Assembly (NCBI RefSeq): GCF_963259705.1
Contig: NC_081861.1
Location: 109,894,102 to 109,958,101, forward strand
DNA: 64,000 nucleotides
Direction of reading: 5' to 3'
DNA from: Myotis daubentonii
Lineage: Eukaryota; Chordata; Mammalia; Chiroptera; Vespertilionidae
Part shown: one piece after another, positions 34,079-44,790 of the stretch
How positions within the stretch are numbered: the stretch's first letter is position 1
Layout of the letters: each line of letters begins with the position of its first letter
Made by a program: the position numbers and the translations under genes
The notes under the pieces: model-generated
Seen by the model: the letters and a program-made list of their open reading frames with translations, nothing else
Told to the model about the DNA's origin: nothing
The model's database searches: none

Positions 34079-34340
34079 AGAACAACATAGACTGATGAAA
34101 AGGGACAGACCCAAAGACTGAGAAACAGCGATCAGGCTATAAATCCCCAGAAGGAAAGTAGGGGAGGGCGGGGGTAAGGGGAAGAGATCTACAGAAGGAC
34201 TTGTATACATGTATATAAGCCAAACCAATGGACATGGACAACGGGGGGATGGGAGCATGAGTTTGTGTGTGGGGGGGAGGTTGGGGGTTAATGGGGGGGA
34301 TGAGGACACATTTGTAATACCTTAACTAACAATAAAAAAA
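34079..34340 (+). other. L1 3' UTR with G-rich tracts and A-rich tail
   Basis: Several G runs (34160-34180 and 34262-34305) could form quadruplex DNA, a usual feature of L1 3' UTRs. AATAAA at 34331-34336 adjoins the tail. Confidence 0.8.
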
Positions 34341-34351
34341 GAAAATAAATA

Positions 34352-35445
34352 AATAAAAGTGTCATTATTTGCAGATGACATGATATACCATTAGAAAACC
34401 TTACAATTCCATCAGAAAACTACTAGATTTGATACATTCAGAAAAGTAGTAGGATAAAAAATGAGTATTCAGAAATCAGTTGCATTTTTATACTCCAATA
34501 ATGAACTATCAGAAAGGAAGACTAAGAAAACAATTCAATTTACAATTGCATAAAAGAAAACTCACAAAACCTAAGAATAAATTTAACCAAGGGGGTACAG
34601 ATACGTACTCAGAAAACTATAAAACACTGAAAAAATTGAAGAAGATACTTATAAACAAAATCCTAAATTGTGCTTATAGATAGGAAGAGTTAATATCATT
34701 AAAATATCTATACTACCCAAAACAGCCTACAGATTTAACCAAATTCTTATAAAATAATGGTGTATTTGACCAAAGTAAAACAAATAATCCAAAAATGTAT
34801 ATGGAATCAGAAAAGACCCCAAATAGCCCCAGAAATCTTGACAAAGAAGAACAAAGTTAGAGATACCATGGTACCTGTTATCAAATTATACTACACACTT
34901 AGAGTAATCAAAACAGTTTAGAACAAGTGTAAGGACATACACATAGTCAATAGAACATAATAGAGGTCTCAAATATAAACTCATACTTATATGATCAATT
35001 CATATTTGACAAAGGAGGGAGGAACATACAATGAGGTAAAGACAGTCTATTCAATAAATGGTGTTGGTAAATTTGGACAAATACATGGGAAAAAAAAAAC
35101 TAGACCACTTTATTACACCATGTAAAAGAATAAACTCAAAATGGATTGAATATTTTAATGTAAGACTTGAAAATCTGTAATAGGTTAGTTTGGGATTGAT
35201 TGGGATATTGCTAGGGAATACTATAACTCAGTGGTTAAGAATGGAGATGTCAAGCTTTTAAAACTATTTTCAAAAACAAAAGAGTTTAAATATATGGTGA
35301 TTCAAGATTTGACTTTAGGTGATGGGCACACAATGTCCACCATACAGATGATGTATTATAGAATTGTACTCTTGAAACTTATATAATTTTATTAACCAGT
35401 ACAACCTCAACAAGTTTAATAAAAAGTTAAATCATTAAAAAAAGG
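34352..35445 (+). mobile_element. Old L1 (sense), part 3: ORF2 end and 3' UTR
   Basis: Picks up the old L1 exactly after the target duplication: reverse transcriptase with a Phe-Ala-Asp-Asp remnant near 34368, through the ORF2 C-terminal region (to ~35180), to a 3' end like 5500-5640. Stops and frameshifts are frequent. Confidence 0.88.
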
Positions 35446-36356
35446 ATTTATGATTTAACTTTCAGAGGAATGGTAGCTTGAGAAAACCCCTTGGCCTCTC
35501 CCCCTGAAATGTCAACAGGTTAACCAACTCTAATTCAAGAAAGAAATCGCTGCTCAATACAGATGCATGCCTGAAAGACCTGCCCATTGAAACATCTAAA
35601 GGTGGGCAACCGGAGAAAACAGGGAGACGAGAAGGGAGAAAAGCACAGATGGATCTTGGATACAGTATCACAGCTGGGAGCTCATGGCTTGGATAGAAGA
35701 AGGGAGGAAGCTGGCGGTATCTGGTGCTTCTTTCAGTCAAGAGGAAACAGTAAGTTGCGGAAGAGGGGAGGGGCTGTCCGGCAGGGCAAGCCAAGAGGGA
35801 ATGAACAGTGACACAGCCAGCTGATATCTGTCAGAGCATGAGGTTCTGCCATGTGGCTCTCCACTATCTAAACAGGGAGTGGTGTTTCAGAAAAAAAAAA
35901 AAAAAGTAAGAAAGAAAGAAATGGAATGACAATGCCCTGCCACAGCTTGATCTCCCAAAACTCACCTCCCATTACCCTTGGAGTCAGGTCAAGGAGCATA
36001 TTATCTGTAAACCAAGAGATACTGTAGTAGAACCACTGATGCCCTCTATGACTGATCCCCAGGTGGAGTGCTTGGGGTGGGACCCCACAGAGGTCAGGGG
36101 TCACCATTATGGAAAGGGCAAAACAAATGTCTCAGCTGTGAACCCAGGAACACCGGGACACCAGCCTCCCTTACCTCAGGTGCCTAAAAAGTCTGTCCAG
36201 TGGGAGACAAAGCAGCACCAAATAAGCAGACAGGCCCTGTGTATTCTCACAGAGCAGATAGAAGGAACAGTTGATTTGAACACCCACCCGGAATTGATCA
36301 ATTAAAGACAGCTGGCGAGGCAATCTGTGGACTGAACGGTCAAATATTGCCTAGAG

Positions 36357-36611
36357 CTGTGGTTCTCAACCTTGGCTGCACATTAGAATCACCTGGGAAT
36401 CTTTTTAAAATCCTGATTTCTGGGCCTCATCCTCCGGAAATTCTGTTTCTTTGTTATGGGGTGGGGCCACAACATTAGTAACAAAGAAAGAATTTCCGGA
36501 GGATGAGGCCCAGAAATCAGGATTTTAAAAAGATTCCCAGGTGATTTTTTTTTTGATATGTCATCACTGATACAGGTGATTCTAATGTGCAGCCAAGGTT
36601 GAGAACCACTG
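36357..36611. mobile_element. Palindromic hAT-type MITE
   Basis: Left end CTGTGGTTCTCAACC, right end GGTTGAGAACCACTG, flanked by GCCTAGAG (36349-36356) and ACCTAGAG (36612-36619), an 8-bp duplication matching at seven positions. Arms of roughly 95 bp (about 36357-36455 and 36485-36611, the right with a ~35-bp extra piece at 36545-36578) are close inverse copies, joined by a short centre. It resembles ancient mammalian hAT-Charlie MITEs. Confidence 0.85.
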
Positions 36612-36975
36612 ACCTAGAGAAAGGTGAGATCTGGGGTACGGGCTGGAGGGAGAAATGCATGCAGAGGAGACTAGAGTCTCAGAGGAAGATTGCGCCCTAC
36701 AAAATCTTTGGCCATTGGGGTCAGTGTAGCCCTCAAATGTGGAAGGGGATCCACAGGGCTGCTAGCAGAAGGAGACTCTATATAAACCCACAGCTGGGCT
36801 GGGCCTAGATAGGCAGCCTTAATTTCTATACCGGCTGCACAGTGCCAGGGGGAAAAAGACACCAGTAGGCATGCTTCCTCTGGCTTTTTGTCATTTTAAC
36901 TCCTTGCTTTTGCTTGCTATGTCCAATTCATAGGATCATACAATAAAAAACACTGACCAAGACTTCAGGGGAAAG

Positions 36976-39507
36976 ATTTTTTTAAATGTATTTTTTTGTA
37001 TTGACTAAGGTATTACAAATGTGTCCTTATCCCCCCATTGTCCCTTAATATCCCCAGTCCTGTCCTCACCTTCACCCCATGTTGTCTGCGTCAATTGCTT
37101 ATGCTTATATGCATGCATACAAGTCCTTTGGTTGATCTCTCCCCTTACCCCCACCTTCCCCTACCTTCCCTCTGAGATTTGAGCATCTGATCAATGCTTC
37201 CTTGTCTCTAGATCTGTTTTTGTTCATTGGTTTATGTTGTTCATTATAATCCACAAATGAGTGACATCATGTGAGTTATTTTTCTCTGACTGACTTATTT
37301 CACTTAACATAATGCTCTCCAGCTCCATCCATGCTGTTGCAAATGGAAGAAGTTCCTTCCTCTGTACTGCAGCATAGTATTCCATTGTGTATATGTGCAA
37401 AAGTTTTTTAATCCATTCCTCTGCTGATGGCCACTTAGGCTGATTCCAAATCTTAGCTATTGTAAATTGTGCTGCTATGAACATAAAGATACATATATCC
37501 TTACTGATTGGTGTTTCTGGTTTCCTGGGATATATAACTAGAATTGGGATCACTGGGTCAAATAGAAGTTCCATTTTTAGTTTTTTGAGGAAACTCCATA
37601 CTGTTCTCCACAGTGGCTGCACCAGTCTGCCTTGCCACCATCAGTGCACGAGTGTTCCTTTTTCTCCGCATCCTCTCCAGCACTTGTCATTTGTTGATTT
37701 GTTGATGATAGCCATTCTGACAGGTGTGAGATGGTACCTATATGTTGTTTTGATTTGCATCTAAAGATGACTAGTGACTTTGAGCATGTTTTCATATGTC
37801 TCTTGGCCTTCCTTCTGTTTTCTTTAGAAAAGCATCTATTCAGGTCGATTGCCAATTTTTTGTTTGGGTTGTGTTCCTTTTGTTAATTTGTATGAATTCC
37901 CTGTAAATGTTGGAGATTAAACCCTTATTAGAGATAACATTGGCAAATATGCTCTCCCATGCAGTGGGCTTTCTTGTTTTGTGATGGTTTCTTTTGCTAT
38001 GCAAAAGATTTTTATTTTGATGTAGTCCCATTTGTTTATTTTTCTTTTAGTTTCCATTTCCCTAGGAGCTGTGTCTGTGAAGATATTGCTTTAGCATATG
38101 TTTGAGATTTTACTGCCTGTGGATTCCTCTTAGATTTTTATTGTTTCCCATCTTATGTTTAAGTCCTTTATCCATTTTGAGTTTATTTTTGTTTTTGGTG
38201 TAAGTTGGTGGTCTAGTTTCATTTTTTTGCAATGTGTCTGACAAACTTTCCCAGCACCATTTATTGAAGAGACTGTCTTGACTCCATTGTATGCTCTTGC
38301 CTCCTTTGTCAAATATTAATTGAGAATAATGGTTTGGGTCAATTTCTGGGTTCTCTATTATATTCCATTGGTCTATATGTCTGTTCTTATGCCAGTACCA
38401 GGCAGTTTTGAGAACAGTGGCTTTGTAATACAGCTTGATATCTGGTATTGAGATCCCTCCTACTTTGTTTTTCTTTTTCAAGATTGCTGCAGGTATTTTT
38501 TTTTAATCCAGATGAATTTTTGGAGAGTTCTTTATAGATCTGTGAAATATGCCGTTGGTATTTTATGGGGAGTGGATTGAATCTATAGATTTCTTTGAGT
38601 AGTATGGAGAAGCACTCTGAAGAGCACTGGCACTGAAGCTGCATAATTGAGGCATCTGTGGGCAAGTATCCAGGATGAGTGAATTCAGAATTTTTACTGC
38701 TGGGGGGAGTGCAACCATGTTTGTTCAAGATCACACCCAGTGGGGGTTCACAGCAGCTCCCAAGAGTGCCCTGTTTATAGATTGGCTCAGGGTTCCTGCT
38801 TGTTGGAAATGCACAACTATGGTGGTATGTTTGCTGGCGCAAAGCTCTGATACACTCTGAGGAGCCCTGGCTCTGGAGTGGTGCAACTGGGTTGTCTGTG
38901 GGTAGTTCTTCAGGAAAAGGGAATTCAGAATTTCTACTGTGGGACAGCATGCCCTTGTCTGTACAAAGTCACACCCAGCAAGGGCTCACAGTAGCTCACA
39001 AGAACTGCCTGTGGAGTGGTGTGCCCTGGATGCTTGCATGCTGAAAAAGCATGAATGTGGTGTCTGGAGGTCTGCTGCTGCAGAGGGTGGACATTGCATT
39101 CGCTGCTGTGGGCGTGGTGCACCTTTGGAGGTGGAGGTCCCAGGGTCTGTGGGTTTGCGGGTGGGGCAGCAAGATTTTGGATGGAGTGGCATCTGGGTCG
39201 CGGACAGTGTCCAAGTCCTGTCTGGGTGGTAGTGCTGATGAGTTCCTAGGAGAGGCTGCTCTCCCTTTCAAGATGGTGAGAGCTCCATGCCTGAGTTCTG
39301 CAGTCCTGGGAGTGCCCACAGTGGTGGTAGTCTCCCCCTGCCCATGTGAGTCTGCTCTGCCAGCCCCTGCTGCTCCTGTCAGAATTAACTGTCCCTCACT
39401 CACTCACACAAACACCACACACATCCACACATTGTCATTTCATCCCCTCACTCACTCACTTCCTCTCCCTTACCTCCTTCCTGCCAGCCACCATCTTTTC
39501 CCTTTTC
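36976..39507 (-). mobile_element. Chimeric antisense L1: repeated 5' region joined to ORF2 end
   Basis: GGGAAAG lies at both edges (36969-36975 and 39508-39514) within the L1 5' UTR, marking one 2.5-kb insertion. On the minus strand it begins with ~0.9 kb of non-ORF2 sequence (39507 to ~38600) that includes two ~243-bp tandem units. It then switches directly to the ORF2 C-terminal half (~38598 to ~37260) and the L1 3' UTR and tail. The middle of the L1 (ORF1 and most of ORF2) is missing. Confidence 0.7.
38604..39090. repeat. Two ~243-bp tandem units
   Basis: Blocks at ~38676 and ~38920 (each with GAATTCAGAATTT, then TCACACCCAG, then a GCTCAC/GTTCAC motif) are ~243 bp apart, as are the preceding CACTCTGA blocks at ~38609 and ~38853. 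They lie at the 5' end of the chimeric antisense L1. Confidence 0.75.
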
Positions 39508-40572
39508 GGGAAAGTTGTTTTTGTGGAACTGGAGATCAGTGAGGGGAGGAACGAACAGGAAACCTGCTGTGGGGTAATCCATCCCTCCAACTGAGTATTA
39601 CGTGCAGCTGGGAAAACAAAAACTAAATCCTGGTTAGAGGGGCCTTTTAGCCCCACATATCAATACTGAAACACTGTCAAGCAGGGGTTGTATCAGAAAT
39701 TGACTATTGTGTAATACAACTAAAGGCAGGCCAAGAAACAACATGAGCAGAGAGATCCCTCCTGCTTGATAACAGGGTTGTTTCTTATGACACAGAGGAG
39801 CAGTGGATTGCAGGGAACTTCAATACTCTGCTGACTACCTGACAGGAAACATATATGCCAAGCAGAACAGTAGAGGAAGTGAACAAACTTCATTACTTAA
39901 CATTTTTATTTTTTATCTTTTACTTAAGAAACTAAATTTTTGTCTCACTTGATTTTACTTTCTTCTTATTATATTTTTATTTTTAATTATTATTACTATT
40001 ATTTTACCTTTTTTAAAGTTTTATTTTATTATATTTTTCTTTATTTTATTTTGGGATTAGCATTCTACATTCTATTTTTCTTTTTCTTTTAGAATTATTT
40101 TACTCTATCTCAATTTTTACTTTATTCCAACACTCTCTTCCTCACTTTTCCCCTTTTTTGTCCTGTTTCTCTTACCGTGTTCCTGCTTTAGTTTTTCTCT
40201 ATCCTTTATTTTTACTCCCTGTTAAAAATAGTTCTTACTCATATATCTGATTTCCTCTCCCCTGCTCCAAGTCCATATACACTTCTCTCTTCTCTTACTT
40301 CACTAACCAAATTTTTTTTCTCTTCCTTTTTTCCCCTTTTTCTTCCATTCTGTCTTGTTGTTGTTGCTTGTTTGATTGTTGGTTAGTTTTTGTTTGTTTT
40401 CTCTTTTTTTTCCTTCTATTTTTTCTCTCCTCGTTGTTCTCTTCTTCTACTAATAGCTTAACTAATTAAAATCACCAACTCAGGCCTCTCTACTCTCAAT
40501 TCTCCTTTTCCAATAGTAAACAAATACATAGATACATAAATTAAAGAAAGGGGAAAATTACATATATATATA

Positions 40573-41809
40573 CTAGAAGCCCCGTGCACAAAAATTTGTG
40601 CACTCAAGGGGGAGGGGAGGGGTCCCTCAGCCCGGCCTGTGCCCTCTCGCAGTCTGGGACCCCTCGGGAGATAACGACCTGCTGGCTTAGGCCTGCTCCC
40701 GGGTGGCAGAGGCTAGGCCCAATCCCTAGGTGCTGCCCCTGGTCTGGCTCAGAGCGGGGCCGATTGGGGAGTTGGGGAGCCTCCCCCTGTCATGCACAGA
40801 GCAGGGCAGATCAGGGGGTTGGGGCACCGCACTCAGGGCAGGGCCGATGGGGAGGTTATGGCTCTACCCCGTCACACACAGAGCAGGGCCTGTGGGGGGG
40901 GGGGTTGGGGCGCCGCACCCTGTCACACACAGAGCCGCAGGGTAATCAGGGGGTTGGGGAGCTCCCCCCTATCAGGCACAGAGCAGGGCTGATCAGGGGG
41001 TTGGGGTGCCTTCCTGTGTCTTGAACATAGCAGGGCAGATAGGGAGGTTGTGGCCCTGCCCCCTGTCACACACAGAGCAGCAAGGCGATCAGGGGGTTTG
41101 GGCGCTGCCCCCTGTCATGCTGATCCTGGTACTGGGAGGCATATTACCCTTTTACTATATAGGAAAGAGGCCTGGTGCATGGGTGGGAGCTGGCTGGTTT
41201 GCCCTGAAAGGTGTCCTGGATCAGGGTCGGGGTCCCGCTTCAGTGCCTGGCCAGCCTGGGTGAGGGGCTGATGGCTGTTTGCAGCTGGTCACACCCCCTT
41301 CAGGGTGGGGTTCCCCACTTGGGTTCCTGGCCAGTCTGGGTGAGGGGCTGAGGGCTGTTTTCAGGCTGGCGGGTGACTGAAGCTCCCAACTGCTCCTTTT
41401 TTTCTTTTCTTTTTTTTAATTCTGGGCCAGCTTTAGCTCTGAGGCTTGGCTCCAGCTCTGAGGCCTCGGGGGCTGAAAGCAGGTATCTGGTTTGTTTGGT
41501 TTCTATAATCGAAACACTGTTTCAACTCCAGCTCTGAGATCCTGGCTGGCTGAAAGCAGGTTTCTGGGGTTTTGTTTAGCTTCTATATTTGTAACAATGT
41601 TTCAAACTGCAAGCTCAGAGGCCGGCAGTAGCAGGTGGGGAACATTGGCTTCCTCCGTCACTGAAGCAAGCAAGCCTCCTGTTCGCTTCAAGCTGCCTGG
41701 CTGCCAGCTGCCATCTTAGCTGGCAGTTAATTTGCATATCGCTCTGATTAGCCAATTGGAAGGGTAGCGGAGGTATGGCTAATTACCATGTTTCTCTTTT
41801 ATTAGATAG

Positions 41810-41813
<4 letters not shown>
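40573..41813 (-). mobile_element. Composite Helitron pair (minus strand)
   Basis: Minus-strand 3' end CTAG at 40573-40576 with hairpin GTGCACAAAAATTTGTGCAC inside; 5' end TCTCCTATCTAATAAAAG at ~41813. Junction between units at ~41160 (plus strand ACTATATAGGA then AAGAGGCC). It holds about eight minisatellite units (40740-41135). The promoter-like cassette appears on the minus strand at 41709-41757. Confidence 0.87.

Positions 41814-41858
<45 letters not shown>
41814..41858. repeat. (TA)n microsatellite between two Helitrons
   Basis: Uninterrupted TA tract joining the 5' end of one Helitron and the 3' end of the next. Confidence 0.97.
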
Positions 41859-41861
<3 letters not shown>

Positions 41862-41862
41862 A

Positions 41863-43363
41863 TTAGACACCTTTTGCATGAAATTCATGCATGGTGGTGG
41901 GAAGGCATTGTCCCTAAGCCTTTCCTGCACCCTTTTCAACCTTGGACCCCATGGGGAATATCTGACTGAAGGATCGGGCCTAAACCGGCAGTCGGACATC
42001 CCACTCACAATCCAGGACTGCTAGCTCCTAATCACTTTCCTGCCTCCCTGATTGGCCAAACCACTTCTGCCTGCCACTCTGATCACCCTTAACTACTCCC
42101 CTGAAAGCCTGATTGGTGCCTAACTGCTCCCCTGCAGGCCCAATTACCCCCAACTGCCCTCCCCTACTGGTGCGATCACAACCTACTGACCTCCCTTGCT
42201 GGACTGGTTGCCTCCAACTGCCCTCCCCTCTAGGCCTAATTTCCCCCACCTTCCCTCCCCTGGGACCTCCACTGACTGGTTGGCCCCAACTTCCCTCCCC
42301 TGATGTCCTGATCTCACCCCAAAATGCCTTCCCCTGCAGGCCTGGTCTCCCCCAACTGCCCACCCCTGTAATCCTGGTCTCCCCTAATTGCCCTGCCATG
42401 TAGGCCTGGTCTCCCCCAGCTTCCCTCCCCTGACAGCCTGGTCACCCCCATATGCCAACCCTGCCGGCCTGATCACTGCCACCTGCCCTCTCCTGCTGTC
42501 CTGATCGCAACCTACTGCCCTCCGCTGCTGGCCTGGTCACCTTCAACTGCCTCTCCTTGCTGGCCTGGTTGCCCCCAACTGCCCTCCTATGACGTCCTGT
42601 TATCACCCTAAATTTCCCTCCCCTGATGGCCTGATGGCCCCAAAATGCCATCCCCTGCAGGCCTGGTATCTCCCAACTTCCCACTCCTGCCTGCTTGGTC
42701 TCCCCTAATGGCCCTCCCCTGACAGCCTGGTTGGCCACAACTCCCCTCCCATGCTGGCCTGCTTGCCCCCAACTGCCCTCCCCTGTTGACCTGGTGACTC
42801 CAACTGCCCTCCCCTACAGACCTGGTTGGCCACACCTGCCCTCTCCTGCTGGCCTGATTGACCACAACTGCCCTATCTTGCTGGCCTGTTTGCCTTTTAC
42901 TGCCCTCCCCTGCCAGCTTCATTGGCCACAACTGGCCTCTCCTGCCAGCCATGTTGTGGCGGCCATGTTGTGGCGGCCGTCTTGTGATGACTTGGTAGAA
43001 GCCATCTTGTGATGACATGTGGGAGGCCATCTTTTGACAATGTGGTGGCAGCTATCTTGTGATGTCATGAGGGCATTGCATGAGGGCGCAAGGGAGCAAG
43101 TGTGCAAGGTCCACCTAGGCTTTTTAAAAAATATTTTTATTGATTTCTGAGAGGAAGGGAGAAGTATAGACAGATAGAAACATCATTGATGAGAGGGAGT
43201 CATTGATCGGTTTGCCTCCTGCACAACCCCACTGGGGATCGAGCCAGCAACCAAGGCATATGCTCTTGGCTGGAATAATACCTGGGACCCTTTAGTCTGC
43301 AGGCCAATGCTCTATCCACTGAGAAAAACTGGCTAGGGCCACCTAGGCTTTTATTAGTATAGA
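41863..43363 (-). mobile_element. Helitron (minus strand) with CTGCCCTCCCCTG repeats
   Basis: Minus-strand 5' end TCTATACTAATAAAAG at 43363, preceded by A; 3' end near 41863 with hairpin GCATGAAATTCATGC. 42050-42960 is a long degenerate array of ~30-34 bp units (AACTGCCCTCCCCTGCTGGCC type), followed by ATGTTGTGGCGGCC repeats at 42945-43080. A SINE sits at 43125-43338. The reading frames over the array are low-complexity. Confidence 0.82.
43125..43338 (-). repeat. Ves-type SINE with perfect target duplication
   Basis: CCACCTAGGCTTTT flanks it at 43111-43124 and 43339-43352, inside the Helitron. Plus strand from poly-A-complement to GGCTAGGGCC; the tRNA-like A and B boxes are readable on the minus strand. 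Confidence 0.93.
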
Positions 43364-43374
43364 TATATAAGAAT

Positions 43375-43379
<5 letters not shown>

Positions 43380-43426
<47 letters not shown>
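43380..43426. repeat. (TA)n then (TG)n microsatellite
   Basis: Long TA tract followed by TG units and a G run to ~43448. It begins shortly after the Helitron end. Confidence 0.97.
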
Positions 43427-43429
<3 letters not shown>

Positions 43430-43889
43430 GTGTGTGTGTGGGGGGGGTTTACTTTTCTTCTTATACACTCATTCTCTTTCTGCCTTCTCTATACTGAATT
43501 GTGGGTATTTCTCCATTCATTCAATTCCTTGACCTTATCTTCTGGAAACCAGCTCTGCCTCCTCAGAGTCATCTGGGAGTTTTTCTTTGTGTGATTATTG
43601 TTTGCATTTTATGGATTAGCTGTTTCATTGGAGTTTTCTCCCCATATACATATAAAAAATATTTTTATTGATATTTCTTTCTTTTCTCTATTAATTTTTT
43701 TCCTTTTCTCAATATCGTTTTTGAAATCTTTTTATCCCCTAATTCTCTTTACTCTGGTGGTCACCTTTATTTGGGGTTATTAGTATCATGAATACATTTG
43801 TGTTTGAGGCCCTGTGAATTGTGTCTTGTGTTATATTTTATGACTTTAAGTCAATGCCAGATAGAGTGAGCTACATAACCAGACACCAT

Positions 43890-44790
43890 GAGAGAAGCAA
43901 TCATGGGGAGATAAAGAAACAGCCAACATACAAAAGAAAAGGAGAAATCACCAGAAAAGGAAGTAAGTAAAATGGATGCAAGCAATATGTCAGAGAAAAA
44001 ATTCAGAGCAATGGTCATATGGTTGCTGAAAAGAATGGAGGACAAATTCAACAATATGTGTAAGAACCAAGAAGAAATGAAGAAGAACCAAGAAGAAATA
44101 GAAAATGAGATCGCTGCAATAAAGAACTCAATAGAAAACATCAAATCAAAACTAGAAGAAGCGGAGGACCTCATCAGTGAGCTAGAAGACAAGCTAAGAA
44201 ATAATACCCAAGTAAAGCAGCATCTAGAAAAAAAAATTAAAAAATTGGATGAGAGCCTAAGGGAAATTTGGGACAATATGAAGCTAAACAACATCCACAT
44301 AATAAGGGTGCCAGAAGGAGAGGAAACTGAGCAAGGAATAGAAAACCTGTTTGAAGAAATAATGACAGAAAACTCCTTGGATATTGGAAAGAAAAAACTC
44401 ACATAAGTCCAAGAAGCTCACAGAGTCCCAAACAAGATGAACCACAAAAGACTGACACCAAGACACATTATAATTAAATTGGCAAACACCAACAACAAAG
44501 TAAGAATCTTAAACGCTTCCAGAGAGAGACAGAAAGTTACCTACAAAAGATCTCCCATCAGACTATCCACTGATTTCTCAACAGAAACACATCAGGCCAG
44601 AAGGGAATGGAATGAAATTTACAAAGGCGTGCAAAGCAAGGGTCTGAATCCAAGAATATTATTCCCAGCAGGGCTATCAATCAAAATTGAGGGTGAAATC
44701 AGGAGCTTCACAGAAAAAAAGGCCTAAGGGAGTTTATTACCACCAAACCAGCAATGCAAGAAATGCTAACTGTTCTGCTGTAAAAAAGAA
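43890..44790 (+). pseudogene. L1 ORF1 of second L1, broken
   Basis: Coiled-coil part with Asn-Gln-Glu-Glu repeats (44068-44100), then RNA-binding domain. A CAA-to-TAA type stop lies at 44404-44406, in frame with the continuation (44437-44727). The frame is lost after the A-run at ~44715. Confidence 0.85.

Larger units (their letters stand above)
22872..34340 (+). mobile_element. Young full-length L1 with nested ERV-B
   Basis: An 11-bp duplication GAAAATAAATA flanks it (22861-22871 and 34341-34351). Without the ERV it is about 6.9 kb: a ~1.9-kb 5' UTR (22872-23987 and 28516-29294), ORF1 (29295-30206), ORF2 (30256-34078) and a G-rich 3' UTR with an A-rich tail. It sits in the ORF2 of an older L1. 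Only a few lesions break its frames (see the ORF entries). The 5' UTR starts with a GGCGGAGG-type block, and an inverse YY1-like site (GCGCCATCTTGG) lies at ~23096. Confidence 0.93.

Noticed and set aside
35461..35860. Possible exon or promoter of a host gene
   Set aside because: The sequence precedes recognisable L1 5' UTR and is better explained as the start of the second full-length L1.
38996..39542. Overlapping ORFs of 135 and 163 codons on opposite strands
   Set aside because: They lie in the GC-rich 5' region of the chimeric L1, with no codon bias or domain. Open frames on both strands are expected there.
42028..43030. Gly/Gln-rich minus ORFs over 41863-43363
   Set aside because: They are products of the degenerate CTGCCCTCCCCTG repeat in the Helitron, without start context or conservation.
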